A DNA stretch of 64,000 nt. Source: Trachythela sp. YZ-2020. Its lineage: Eukaryota > Cnidaria > Anthozoa > Malacalcyonacea > Clavulariidae. The DNA lies in the NCBI GenBank assembly GCA_016169945.1, contig JADLSH010000387.1:1488001-1552000 (forward strand). Direction: 5' to 3'. The translations under genes were made by a program, and so were the position numbers. This document shows, piece after piece, positions 46,004 through 56,049 of the stretch. Within the stretch, counting starts at the first letter, position 1. Each line of letters starts with the position of its first letter. The notes under the pieces were generated by a model that did not search any database, was not told the origin of the DNA, and saw only the letters and a list, made by a program, of their open reading frames with translations.

Positions 46004-46149
46004 AAAATTCTCAAATTTTTGGCGGTAAATTCAAAATCAGAGGTGGCAACATATATAGTCTTGTTCGCCAATGCATAAGCTTTAAGAAAATGCCTGTTGG
46101 CAACTGGTAACAAAAAATGCCATCGGAGTCTAACTTTTATAACTTTGGC

Positions 46150-46310
46150 CGGCCGTCTATTTTATCGAAAATTGTTTTACTTCTACGTCTCAATTTTTTA
46201 AAATATTCCAAAAGCTCATGCGAAATTTGATTTGGATTTGTTTCTATGATGACATACTTCAAGTTTCTGATATCTTGGAACAAATGATCGAAAGTTATCA
46301 ACTTTTAGTT
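46150..46310 (-). pseudogene. Unrecognised Polinton-associated ORF fragment
   Basis: The minus-strand frame (DHLFQDIRNLKYVIIETNP, then a basic LRRRSKTIFDK) is nearly identical to 49015-49175. The two copies bound copy B. The conserved reading frame suggests coding origin; function is unknown. Confidence 0.4.
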
Positions 46311-46343
46311 ATCTCTGTGATGCTTGCAAGAACGAAAGAAAAA

Positions 46344-46472
46344 ATGGCTTCGTTTGGCAGAGGAAGAGGGGTCGATAGCGGTTTTCACACCCATGTTTCG
46401 TTTTCACGTCGCCCTGGGTTGGTAAAAGCAGACTGTTTTATTTGTTTGGAGGAAATATATAACGCGAAATGA
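46344..46472 (+). pseudogene. RING gene copy, truncated
   Basis: MASFGRGRG start and CFICLEE are retained. Frame and sequence are lost right after the first Cys pair by a small insertion (ATATATAACGCG region), leaving 42 codons. Confidence 0.65.
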
Positions 46473-46499
46473 ACGCTGATTCGTTCGACATGCCGTGAG

Positions 46500-46892
46500 C
46501 TCAGCAACGGTTTGGGCCTCGCCAATTTTCTCAGTCAAATTCATACTATTAGATCAAATACTCTGTGATGTTTTCTCTGTGAAAGCAGCGTAAACAGTAC
46601 GTCAAGTTATATTTATCGAGCCGATTTATACTTCGTATTGTTTAATGACGATAAAACCTCATGCTCAGCGGTCCCCGCAAACGTAGTGTAAAGTGAGCTA
46701 AAGCAAAATCACGCGCACATCACGTGCGTCTCGCGTACGATCTTAATCAGTGCTTAACCTTTGCGTGCGAACTTTCTGTGCGACGCCACACGGGAGCGGA
46801 AGGAAATTTAATGAGGACGTACATGAGTGCGTTAAGTCAATTTAACGAGGACGTACAAGGCCTAGGTACACGCATTTAGGCCAACACTCATC
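46500..46892 (+). promoter_or_regulatory. Upstream region of the basic/acidic ORF
   Basis: No gene is seen here. It contains a CACGTG core (ATCACGTGCG) and two spaced copies of GAGGACGTAC 60-90 nt before the next start codon. These are possible promoter elements, unproven. Confidence 0.3.
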
Positions 46893-47186
46893 ATGGAGAA
46901 AAGACAGAAAGAAGCCGAACGTTCAAGAAAGAATAGACTTAAGAGAAAAAACGAGTTTGAAAAGTACAAAGAGTTCTATGAGTACATAGAGTATGCTCTT
47001 GAGAATAACATGCCGTTTGCGATAAGTTTCGAAGTAAAACGGCAGCGTCGTCAACTACAAGAACAACCACAAGAACAAGAACAGCAAAAGCAACAACAAC
47101 CGGAGACGAACGTCCAAGATTTATCCATGGTGGATTTAGGGATGGACGACCTTCTAAACGTTGACCTGAACGGCTTGGAATGGTAG
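46893..47186 (+). CDS. Basic N-terminus / Q-rich / acidic C-terminus protein
   Basis: A 97-residue frame starts with a strongly basic helix (MEKRQKEAERSRKNRLKRKN) reminiscent of a bZIP basic region. It continues with an amphipathic Glu/Tyr segment, a Gln-rich linker and an acidic-hydrophobic tail (DLSMVDLGMDDLLNVDLNGL) resembling a transcription-activation motif. No leucine zipper follows, so the bZIP label is not justified. It may be a small transcription regulator of the element. A histone-type stem-loop lies 25 nt after the stop. Confidence 0.55.
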   Translation: MEKRQKEAERSRKNRLKRKNEFEKYKEFYEYIEYALENNMPFAISFEVKRQRRQLQEQPQEQEQQKQQQPETNVQDLSMVDLGMDDLLNVDLNGLEW

Positions 47187-47210
47187 AAAAGAAAAAAGCC
47201 AAAAAACCCC

Positions 47211-47226
47211 GGCTCTTCTAAGAGCC
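47211..47226 (+). terminator. Histone-type stem-loop after the basic/acidic ORF
   Basis: GGCTCTTCTAAGAGCC has a 6-bp stem and loop TCTA, fitting the UYUN loop rule. It is followed by ATTACTATTACTAAAAGAA. Confidence 0.7.
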
Positions 47227-47340
47227 ATTACTATTACTAAAAGAATATAGAACGATGTTCATCGAACGAACATAGAATATAGACTTAACTTTGCGCATTT
47301 TGGTTATCTCGGTGAAACTGGCAAGAGCGCAAGAAAAAAA

Positions 47341-47685
47341 ATGGCTTCGATCGGTAGAGGAAGGGGAGATCGTAGCGGGTTTCACACCCGAGCTTCATTT
47401 TCACGTCGCCCTGGGTTGGTGAAAACCGAATGTTTTATTTGTTTAGAGGAGATAGCCAAAAATCAACGGTACGCTTTCGATATGCCGTGTTGTGGGCAAG
47501 TCATTCACTTGGCAAGTTGGACGAGCTGGAAAAAAGAACAAGATCTTCCATCATGCGCCTTCTGTCGGAGCCCATGGAATACGGAGGTAGTATGCTATTT
47601 CTGCTATCGGGACAAATATTCGCAGTTGGGATGGTGGCCTCGGTGTGCTCCCGCGCAAATGCGAACGTGGAAACACGTTTGTTAG
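47341..47685 (+). CDS. RING-finger protein copy with altered ligand
   Basis: This intact 114-residue frame is close to the 36502 copy: MASIGRGRGDRSG start, CFICLEE, PCCGQVIHLASW, CAFCRSPW, CYFCYRDKYSQ. The Cys after the conserved His is Ser (HLASW), which should damage zinc site binding. The C-terminus is a few residues longer. The shared leader precedes it and a histone-type stem-loop follows by 24 nt. Confidence 0.7.
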   Translation: MASIGRGRGDRSGFHTRASFSRRPGLVKTECFICLEEIAKNQRYAFDMPCCGQVIHLASWTSWKKEQDLPSCAFCRSPWNTEVVCYFCYRDKYSQLGWWPRCAPAQMRTWKHVC

Positions 47686-47708
47686 TTGCGCTAAAGATTT
47701 AAACCAAC

Positions 47709-47724
47709 GGCTCTTTTAAGAGCC
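47709..47724 (+). terminator. Histone-type stem-loop after RING copy
   Basis: GGCTCTTTTAAGAGCC followed by ACCAAATTTATCAAAAAG, identical to the one at 36883 including its flanks. Confidence 0.75.
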
Positions 47725-47869
47725 ACCAAATTTATCAAAAAGAATTATAAAATCAAATTCGATCATATTAACAAAATACATAAATTTGTTCACAACTACG
47801 ATTACAATTTTATATTAACTACAAATTCTCACATGAAACTTTTTCACCCAAACAGTTTTGCTTGAGCCA

Positions 47870-47990
47870 AACGGACAAGGACAAGAACAGCAAAAGCAAC
47901 AACAACCGGAAACGAACGTCCACGATTTATCCATGGTGGATTTAGGGATGGACGACCTTCTAAACGTTGACCTGAACGGCTTGGACTAGT
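47870..47990 (+). pseudogene. 3' fragment of the basic/acidic ORF
   Basis: This duplicates the Q-rich and acidic C-terminal coding part of 46893-47186, ending in TAG. It is fused on its 5' side to the inverse of the ATPase Walker A region (about 47838-47872), which shows a deletion junction. Confidence 0.65.
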
Positions 47991-48016
47991 AGAAAAGAAA
48001 AACCCCTAAAAAACCC

Positions 48017-48032
48017 GGCTCTTTTAAGAGCC
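48017..48032 (+). terminator. Histone-type stem-loop after ORF fragment
   Basis: GGCTCTTTTAAGAGCC followed by ATTACTATTACT. It is about 27 nt after the fragment's stop. Confidence 0.7.
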
Positions 48033-48137
48033 ATTACTATTACTAAAAGAATATAGAACGATGTTCATCGAACGAACATAGAATAGGACTTAACTTTGCG
48101 CATTTTGGTTTTCTCGGTGAAACTAGCAAGAGCGTAA

Positions 48138-48347
48138 TTGGTAAAAGCAGACTGCTTTATTTGTTTGGAGGAAATAACCCAAAATGAACGCTATTCGTTC
48201 GACATGCCGTGCTGTGGACAAATAGAAGAAGACATTCAATCTTGCGCTATGTATCGCACCCCATGGGGTCCGGATTCCGTATGCTTTTATTTGCTATCGG
48301 GCAAAATGAAGCGTTTACATACACTCAGGTTAAAAATGTTAAAATGA
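48138..48347 (+). pseudogene. RING gene copy with internal deletion
   Basis: CFICLEE and PCCGQ are kept, but the IHL-CW segment is deleted and the frame jumps to EEDIQSCAMYRTPW. The first about 30 codons, including the ATG, are lost. It matches the 29419 copy downstream. Confidence 0.65.
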
Positions 48348-49014
48348 TATATTGCGCGTTTTCTTCTTTATTCCCATTTATTAAACAGGTTCGAAATTGA
48401 CGCATTAATTTATTCCGTTGTTAATACGTTTGTTACTAGTTATTATACTCCGAACATGTTAATTTATGCATGCGTCACAATTAGATTTACTTGGTCACTA
48501 ATTCTTTATTTGTTTAGCAAAGAAACTGTTGTTGATGGTATTAATGTTTTTAAAAATTAAATGCAAACTTTTTCTACCAATTAAGACCCAACAATTTTAA
48601 ATGAAAAATTTATAAAAATTATGTACGAAGCTGGATGTTTCATGAGATTAAGCCATACATTTAGAGTTTTTACAGTCGCAATGCAATTGTGATCGTATAT
48701 TACTATATATATATTATTTAGCTATCTTCTCAATAAGGTTACTCAATAGAGAAGTCGTTAATGAAATCCCAGTGGTTCATTTTGTAAGTGCCTTTGAAAA
48801 CATACATGCATGCAGGTAAATTATAATTGTCATGAATCCTGTCATGAAACGACGATCTAACTTAAAAAGGTGTTTTACCGTTTGCAAGTGGATAGAACAC
48901 AGGTGCAACCCCTCTTACGTCGGTATTTCCGGGAATTCTAACCCCTATAGATTTGTTTCCAGGCCGACGGTGATGTAAGACAGGCCGAGTTGCACGTGCG
49001 TTCAATCTATTTTT

Positions 49015-49175
49015 GCATCGGCGCACATTTTATCGAAAATTGTTTTACTTCTACGTCTCAATTTTTTAAAATATTCCAAAAGCTCATGCGAAATTTGATT
49101 TGGATTTGTTTCTATGATGACATACTTCAAATTTCTGATATCTTGGAACAAATGATCGACAGTTATCAACTTTTG
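49015..49175 (-). pseudogene. Second copy of the unrecognised ORF fragment
   Basis: Nearly identical to 46150-46310 on the minus strand and open in the same frame. Confidence 0.4.
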
Positions 49176-50823
49176 AATAAAGATTAGTGTTTGAATAAGA
49201 TTGTCAAACGGATAAATAACTATAGTCACTTGCGGAAAAAGAAACTTCAGGGCAAGCTATCCAACAAAAAGTACGGTATATATTCAGAAAAACAAAAAGC
49301 AAACTACAAAACATACCCATTCCTCGGTTTAGGTGGCCATTTGCATTCGGGATACAGGTTGACAGGCTGTTTGAAACGGAGATTTTGTTGGCTGTAAATT
49401 TTATCACATTTGTTGCACTGCGTAACGTATTTCTTAAGGTGTGAAAACTGGATTATTTTGCATTCCGTCGATAGCTTACTGCGAAGTCAAACTCAAATAA
49501 GAACCATCTAAACAGAAAAAAGGACACAATTATTTTAAGGGTACCTCAGAAGCAGCATAGACCAATTAGAAATATTGGTAAAACTTTCAGTTTTCATCTC
49601 CCGAAATTAAATTCCGGTAATTAATAGCAATGTAATCATTGAAACATTAAATATTTTTGCATATAAGAATACTTTCATATAAAATTATAGAATAGTACCA
49701 CATATGTTGTAAATAAAATATAACTGCATATTATAGTTTAATACATTTTTTTGAAATACTGCCGACTTTTTCAGCTGCTGATTTTCAGATGCAAGTAAGC
49801 GTTATGTTTTACTATAAAGTACATGAAAACGAGTAGCTGTTCATGATCTTTTATGGTCTTTGCATGTTTACGGCTTAGAAGGAAAGTTGAAGCATGCTGA
49901 GTTTCCCGTTGAACATACAATTATTAATTATTGTGACTCGAACTGCGATTTGGGACCGTGTATTTTTTTATCTGCGAGTGGGGGCTGGTGGAATTTAGTG
50001 TGCCCTATAACATCTTTAGCATGACCCACGCCTTCATACCCAACTTTTTCACAGTGGTCCACCCTTAAAAATGACATTTTTTCAGATGATCCCCTTCACC
50101 TTACATGCAACCTTTACACGAACCAAGTTGTAACTATGTTGTAAATATCTTGCCTAAGATGTGTCATTGGGGGGGTTGGTCGGGTGCATGCCCCCCCGGA
50201 TAATTTTGAATTTTAGTAGCCTAGAATGGTCATTTCATGCAATTTAAGGGCGACATTTTTGCAACAGAACAGAACAGAAGAATGGTTTTGCATGCCACCA
50301 CCCCCCTCCCCTTTGCTAATATTTTTTTCGCGTGGCCCACCCTTTAAAGCCATCTTTTTTATGCCCCTCCCTTATTCCACTAGCCCCCACCTACCCACTC
50401 CTTATTCCACTAGCCCCCACCTACCCACTCCTTATTCCCGACTAGCCCCCTCCCAGATAACGGTTCCTTATTCGACTTTTTAAGACCCAAAACTTAAACT
50501 ACTGTAATTTTGCAGTGCAGGTCATTTTAATAGATTTAGTTTTATAGTTTCCGAAAGGGTTAGCACCGAAAAATGCAACGCAAGTTGAAACCTTGTCGCG
50601 TAGAGCAACTAGCGAGAGAAAAAATATGTAACTTTTACCGTTTTAGTCTATCTCTAATTCCGAAAACTAAGTTGTACAAGTATTAACATCGGCATGCTGG
50701 GCTGATCCTCGCCTTGGAGGGACAAACAAGCGATCTGTTTAATTATTATATAAACTTATTATTAAAAACTCGCATGAATACACAGATGGCGCTAAAATGG
50801 CGCCAAAAGGCAAAACGGCTTAA
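49176..50823. other. No gene recognised; 30-bp tandem repeat at 50370-50450
   Basis: This is AT-rich DNA. CTTATTCCACTAGCCCCCAC-type units repeat two to three times around 50370-50450. No domain is seen in the open frames. Confidence 0.55.
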
Positions 50824-52743
50824 GGGGCTGTTTATATGGGGCGAGATAGCCCGGTACCGAGCCGGTCCGGTTTTGGCGAGTTCCCACGTTTGCTATTATT
50901 TCCTATTCAGTAAATTTCATCTTGCGTGGAAACCGCGCTGGCCCGCCTAAGCGAGATCTCGACTGACCCGAAATCTCGCTTAGGTGGACTGGAATTTTCC
51001 ATATAAACGCAATGACCCGAGCTGACTCGCCTTCCCGGGATGAGAAAAAATGCTGTGTTTACGCGAATTTATTGTTGTTAAGGTAGGTAAAACTTTATTT
51101 TAACACGTTAGCCACTTCAACTAATTGATTGATTTCCAAGGGGGACGTGATTTTTCTACAAATATTTACAAATGAATAAAAAAAAGTACTATGACACAAA
51201 CTATATACAAAATCAATTATATTACTTATAAGTATAATTATCAATTATTTATTAATCAGGCTGGCATTGGCATTAGAGATGTTGCTATTAAATATGGACA
51301 AAGATTCGCTATTTCTAGCTTGTTCAGACAAATAATTCCATATTTTTGGTCCTCTAAAACTAACACTTTTTTTAAGATATTCAGTTTTCGGACGCGGAAG
51401 GAAGAGAGTAGAATCTGATCCTCGTAAATTATGATGGTGGACTGTATTTGACATATTAAAAATATCATTTAGTTTAATCGGTGCCATATTGTGCAAAACC
51501 TTATACATGAGCCTGGCTGTAATCTGAGCCCTCTGTTCCTCCAGGGTTTTCCATCTAAGAAGACCAAGGGCCAGACTTGATTGACCATGCTCATTTTTAC
51601 AATTCATTATAATTCTGGCACTTCTATTATGAAGCTTCTGTAGTCGATTTGAAAGAGTAGTATTAATTGAGTCCCAGACTTCACAACAATAATCAAAATG
51701 AGGTTGGACAAGCGCATAGTAGACAGATTTCAAGGTGTCTTGATCCGTGTATTCTTTAATTATTTTTAAGGCGCTAATACCGGCAGAAATTTTACTTGAT
51801 ATATGATCAATATGATTGTTCCATGCTAAATGTTCGTCCAGTTTAACTCCAAGAGCTTTTGTTACTCGAACTCTTTTTATCGGCTCATCTCCAACGAAAA
51901 CATTGGGTTCTGAACTCAAGTTTTTAATATTGTAGGGAGAGCCGATCAAAAGGTATTCAGTTTTGACAACATTCAGACAGAGTTTATTTGCTGAAAGCCA
52001 CCCCTTGACATTAAGGAGATCAAGATTCAGGGTCCGCTCCACTTCCTCAATAGATTTACCACTTGCTGTTATATTCGTGTCATCAGCAAATAATCGAGTA
52101 GTTGTAAACTGGAGACAATTAGGCAAATCATTAATATATACTAAGAATAGAAGCGGGCCAAGAATCGATCCCTGCGGTACTCCACAATTTACTGTTCTTG
52201 GGTTTGAAAGTTTACTATTTACATAACATACTTGTAGACGGTCAGTAAAGTAGGATTTAAATAGATTAAAGGCCGTATCAGTAATCCCATACAATTGGAG
52301 TTTGGCTAGTAACAATGCATGGTCGACCGTGTCGAAAGCTTTCTTTAAATCCAGAAAGACGACAAGGTTATAAAGACCACGATCCATATTTATATACCAC
52401 TCATTCGTGCAATCTAATAATGTAGACATTGTAGAATGAAAACGCCTAAAACCAAATTGGTGTTTAGACAATAAATTGTTTGTTGTTAAATATTCATAAA
52501 ATTGTTCGTATAATATTATTTCAAAGACTTTACTGATGATTGGTAATATAGAAATTGGACGACATTTTCTCGACAGATTTCGATTTTAAACGGTTTCTGT
52601 GATCGTTTCTGTGAGTTATAACTGTAAAACTTATTTGCGAAAGTATGAACGCTTTGTTTTGACGGGTGAAATTCGTCTCGGGAAAGCGAGCTATACATGT
52701 AGCTCGGGTACCAAGGCCGGCTCGCCTGCATATAAACAGCCCC
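50824..52743. mobile_element. Harbinger-like element split by a LINE
   Basis: Ends GGGGCTGTTTATATG and CATATAAACAGCCCC are inverse of each other and flanked by TAA (50821-50823 and 52744-52746). The interior arms (GCGAGAT, GGTACC) also mirror. The middle (about 51075-52565) is an inserted LINE fragment, so the original element was about 430 bp. Confidence 0.75.
51245..52563 (-). pseudogene. CR1/L2-type LINE reverse transcriptase, 5'-truncated
   Basis: The frame is open from the truncation point (CRPISILPIISKVFE) through HQFGFR, FLDLKKAFDTVDH, CGVPQGSILGPLLFL, FADDTN and the C-terminal ALVQPHFDYCCEVWD. The RT core from motif 2 onward is intact over about 435 codons. The endonuclease and N-terminal RT are absent, typical of incomplete reverse transcription. 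The uninterrupted frame suggests a fairly recent insertion. Confidence 0.85.
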
Positions 52744-53002
52744 TAAGTCGTTTGAAACGTCAAGTCGACAAAACGTCGACATGTTCGGAAAGACGTATCT
52801 TATGAGTTAGGGTTGGTAAGAATTTTTGTACCATTGCCCATTGGCATTGTAATTCAAATGCAAGACATATATGCTTACGGCTTACGGAACACGGGAAAAC
52901 TATTAACGGGTTCGATAGAATCTCGTCGTTGCGGAGTACCACGACTTGCCCAGTAACTCGCCTCCATATAAACACATGCAGTAGTCAGTAATATTTCAAT
53001 AA

Positions 53003-53522
53003 GGGCCTGTTCATATGATCCCGCTTACCGAGACGTCTCGTCTACCTATGATCTCGCCTCCTAGTACTTTTACTATAAAAATTTACATCGCGTTCATATG
53101 AGAAAGCGGGCTGGCCCGCTTGGCGAGATCTCGCCTCTGTGAGCCGAGATCATAGGTAGGCGGGATGAAAAATATTCCATATGAACACGCCAGCCCGCCT
53201 ACCGGGATGAAATCGAGAAACCAAATTTCCGATTTTGCCGCTTAATTTGCCGATTTTTACGTAGTTCAATGTTAGTTTTACAATCAAGCATGAAATATGT
53301 TGTTAAACCAATGCTTTTTATTGCAAAAAAATAAAAAGCAACAACAAAATCGTGAAAATATTTGTGTTGCGTGCATGAATGTACATGTTTTGCAGCGCTA
53401 ATTATAGAACAACATTGTAATTTCATCTCGGCAAACGAGATGAAAAACTCCATATGAACACACGAAAATATTCGTCCCGCTAGGCGAGACATCTCGGCAA
53501 GCGGGATCATATGAACAGGCCC
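53003..53522. mobile_element. Harbinger-like MITE, TAA duplication
   Basis: This is a 520-bp element with ends GGGCCTGTTCATATGATCCC and inverse, flanked by TAA (53000-53002 and 53523-53525). Related motifs (GCGAGATCTCG, ATATGAACA) link it to the element at 50824. Confidence 0.85.
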
Positions 53523-53525
53523 TAA

Positions 53526-54340
53526 ATACAGTTTAGGAATTTATCTTAGTAAAACTTCAATAATACATGTACTTACCATAAACGTTGGATATACATGCAG
53601 TGAAGGTCATCCACATAAACTCAACATAGACGAAGGCGGTCAAGAAATTTCGGCAGGGAGGCCAGTCACAGAACTTGGATCAATGGACGTAATCTAAATA
53701 ACCAGAATAACAGTTTCTTTCAAGATACGTCATGCAAGTTTTTCCTTCCAATCGACTCAGTTTAATAAATGTGACAAGGTGTTTTCGAAATCATTACTGC
53801 ATATAATGCTATTGCTAAATTAACACAAGCTTCCATGCAGTCCGTAGTTACCCTGGCTGAGATAACAAGACAATTATTGAAGGACTTGAAGAGTTTTCAT
53901 TGGTAATTTTCAAGAGATGTTCAAAAGATGAAGAAATCCACAACTGATCTGAGTTAATACACGCGGTCAACGACTGAAGTAAATGGCCACTAGCTGTGAT
54001 TAGAGATACTTACAATTACATGAATTTCGCATTGGTCATTGTTGAATTTGTTGTCCAATATCATCCAGCGTTAATCAATGAATGAACTCCTTCATCATGA
54101 ATCAAAATGCATGAAGAAGATATGCGATATATTGTCTGCAATGCCTATGGTATTTCTTGTTTTGGCATCTTGAGCTGAATGAAGAGACGCCAGATGAGAG
54201 AGTCATTTATACAGCGACGTTCATCCTACGCGTAGAGACGCTTGGTCATTAGCGTTTGGACAGAACATTAACGTGGGTGGCGTTGAATATGCTTTGTTTC
54301 CCCATAATCTTTCAAAGGCAAAGCGACTGACTAATCAATA
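53526..54340. other. No gene recognised
   Basis: AT-rich DNA. A 55-bp stretch at about 54290-54345 recurs at about 54725-54782, flanking the next repeat. Confidence 0.5.
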
Positions 54341-54817
54341 CAGGGTGAATAAAAAAGGTAATCCAACTTTAGTATGTCTGTCTGTGTTTGATATTGAGGT
54401 TATCGATAAAATTTTTACACAGCAACAATAATCAGGCTTTTAGCTGTCCAATGCATGCTTTTTTCGTATCATTATAAGTGGAAATGACCAATTACGAATC
54501 GAATAAAAATTGTCAGTGCAAAACTATTGAAAACAGAACTAATGAATTTTAATTAAATTGGAATAATATTTAATGATTTTTTATAATATTTCAAGCTTAT
54601 TGTTTGGTAAGACACATTGGTGATTAATTGCTTTTTCATCTGTTATGTACAGCTCTAATTGTGCACAGAGGTGGATAAATCTATTTTCCACCAGCAACAT
54701 TTAACCGGCTCGTATTTGGTCAATTTTGTACGCTTTGTTTCCCCTAATCTTTCAAAAGCAAAGCGACTGACTAATATATACAGGACTCGTCTTAAATCCG
54801 TCCCTAAATTCATATTA

Positions 54818-55269
54818 GAGACCTTTAGCATTGCGTTTTTTCGCAAAAACCGCAAACCGCAAACCGCAAAATATCACGTGACCCTGGTCTTGCGGTCGCG
54901 TTTGGCGTTTGACGTTGACGTTTCAACCGCAAGAAGGTGTTCTAGCGGTAAGTGAAATACGGCAACGTTTTAACACTATTTAAAGTTTAGAAACACACGT
55001 TTAACTACTAAAGCAAAGTTCTTTGGCCTCTTTTCTTGATACATGGCAATTTTTATCCTTAGATTATAACTTTTACAAGAGTTATGGCGATTATTACCGA
55101 GCAAGTGAGAATAGCCATGCGGAAGTAAACAAACATGGCGTACTCATTACGCGAATGAAACGTCAAGCTAAATGCACCAAACTGCCCAAACGTCTAACGG
55201 CAAACCGCTAACCTGAAACCGCGGTTTGTGGTTCGCGGTCTGAAAAATTTACGCTATGCTAAAGGTCTC
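54818..55269. mobile_element. TA-flanked MITE (GAGACCTTTAGCAT ends)
   Basis: Inverted ends GAGACCTTTAGCAT are flanked by TA on both sides, with internal repeated AACCGCAAACCGC units near both ends. Confidence 0.7.
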
Positions 55270-55277
55270 TAATATTA

Positions 55278-55505
55278 GCCGTTTTCACACTAGAAGATGA
55301 ACAAGTCGTCTAGACGAACAAATCATCGAAAAACGTCTTGGATTCGCATACACGCCGGTCGAACAAAGTATACGAACAAATTAAAATATTGCGGTATCTC
55401 AATCGCGAGGAGAATGGAAGTATTAATAGCGGTATTTTGGGAAAACAAAATGCCAGACGATTTGTTCGTCAAGACGACTTGTCCGTCTTCTAGTGTGAAA
55501 ATGAC
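55278..55505. mobile_element. TA-flanked MITE (GCCGTTTTCACAC ends)
   Basis: Arms GTTTTCACACTAGAAGA(T/C)G-ACAAGTCGTC and the inverse are flanked by TA, immediately adjacent to the previous element. Confidence 0.7.
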
Positions 55506-56049
55506 TAATCAGACGGGTTTTCACAGACGTTTCCCGTCCCTAATATGCATTCGGCTAAACAACCCAAGCAACCCAGGAGACCCATGTCCATGAGATGCCT
55601 GCGGAGGAAGCTAATTGTGTATAATATTTCATATTAGTAAAGATTTGTATCATTTCGGGCAAAAATGACCAAATATAAACTGGTAAAAAATTGCCGGTGA
55701 AAAAGCAGTACATAACAAAAGAAAATTTGCCAAAGATAAGCTTAAAACAAAATGTAATTTTATTAATTCATATATGTTAGGCCTTTCTAAACTAAAATTC
55801 ATAAATTTTAAATCCAAATGGAATATATTTTGAATAGTTTTGCATACAATTCCCAATGGTGGAAAAATGAGATTTCGAACGGCAACTTTTGGCCATTATT
55901 TGGCCATTTTCCCCATGATACAAAAAGGTATCACTGGACAGCTGAAAGCCTGATTTTTGTAGCTATATGTAAAATATTTATCGATAAACTCAATATCAAA
56001 CATGACATGCTAAAGTTGGATTACTTATGTTATGGGTACCGCATTGAAA

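Larger units (their letters stand above)
46130..49175. mobile_element. Polinton remnant, copy B (RING/stem-loop cassettes)
   Basis: It contains three further RING copies, one complete and one truncated basic/acidic ORF, and three histone-type stem-loops. It also contains a relic of the packaging ATPase Walker A (about 47838-47872, minus). Two copies of an unrecognised minus-strand ORF fragment mark its ends (46150-46310 and 49015-49175). Segments match copy A (36820-37015, 29640-30775), so this is a second, rearranged element. Confidence 0.75.
54343..56040. mobile_element. Diverged mariner-like element with two nested MITEs
   Basis: Left CAGGGTGAATAAAAAAGGTA with AATCCAACTTTAG, and right CTAAAGTTGGATTAC, are inverse. 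The ATCAGGCTTTTAGCTGTCC segment is also mirrored (about 54430 and 55945). Two TA-flanked elements (54818-55269 and 55278-55505) sit inside. The same family occurs at 15541. Confidence 0.55.

Noticed and set aside
46893..47186. bZIP transcription factor
   Set aside because: The basic segment is suggestive, but no leucine heptads and no NxxAAxxCR signature follow.
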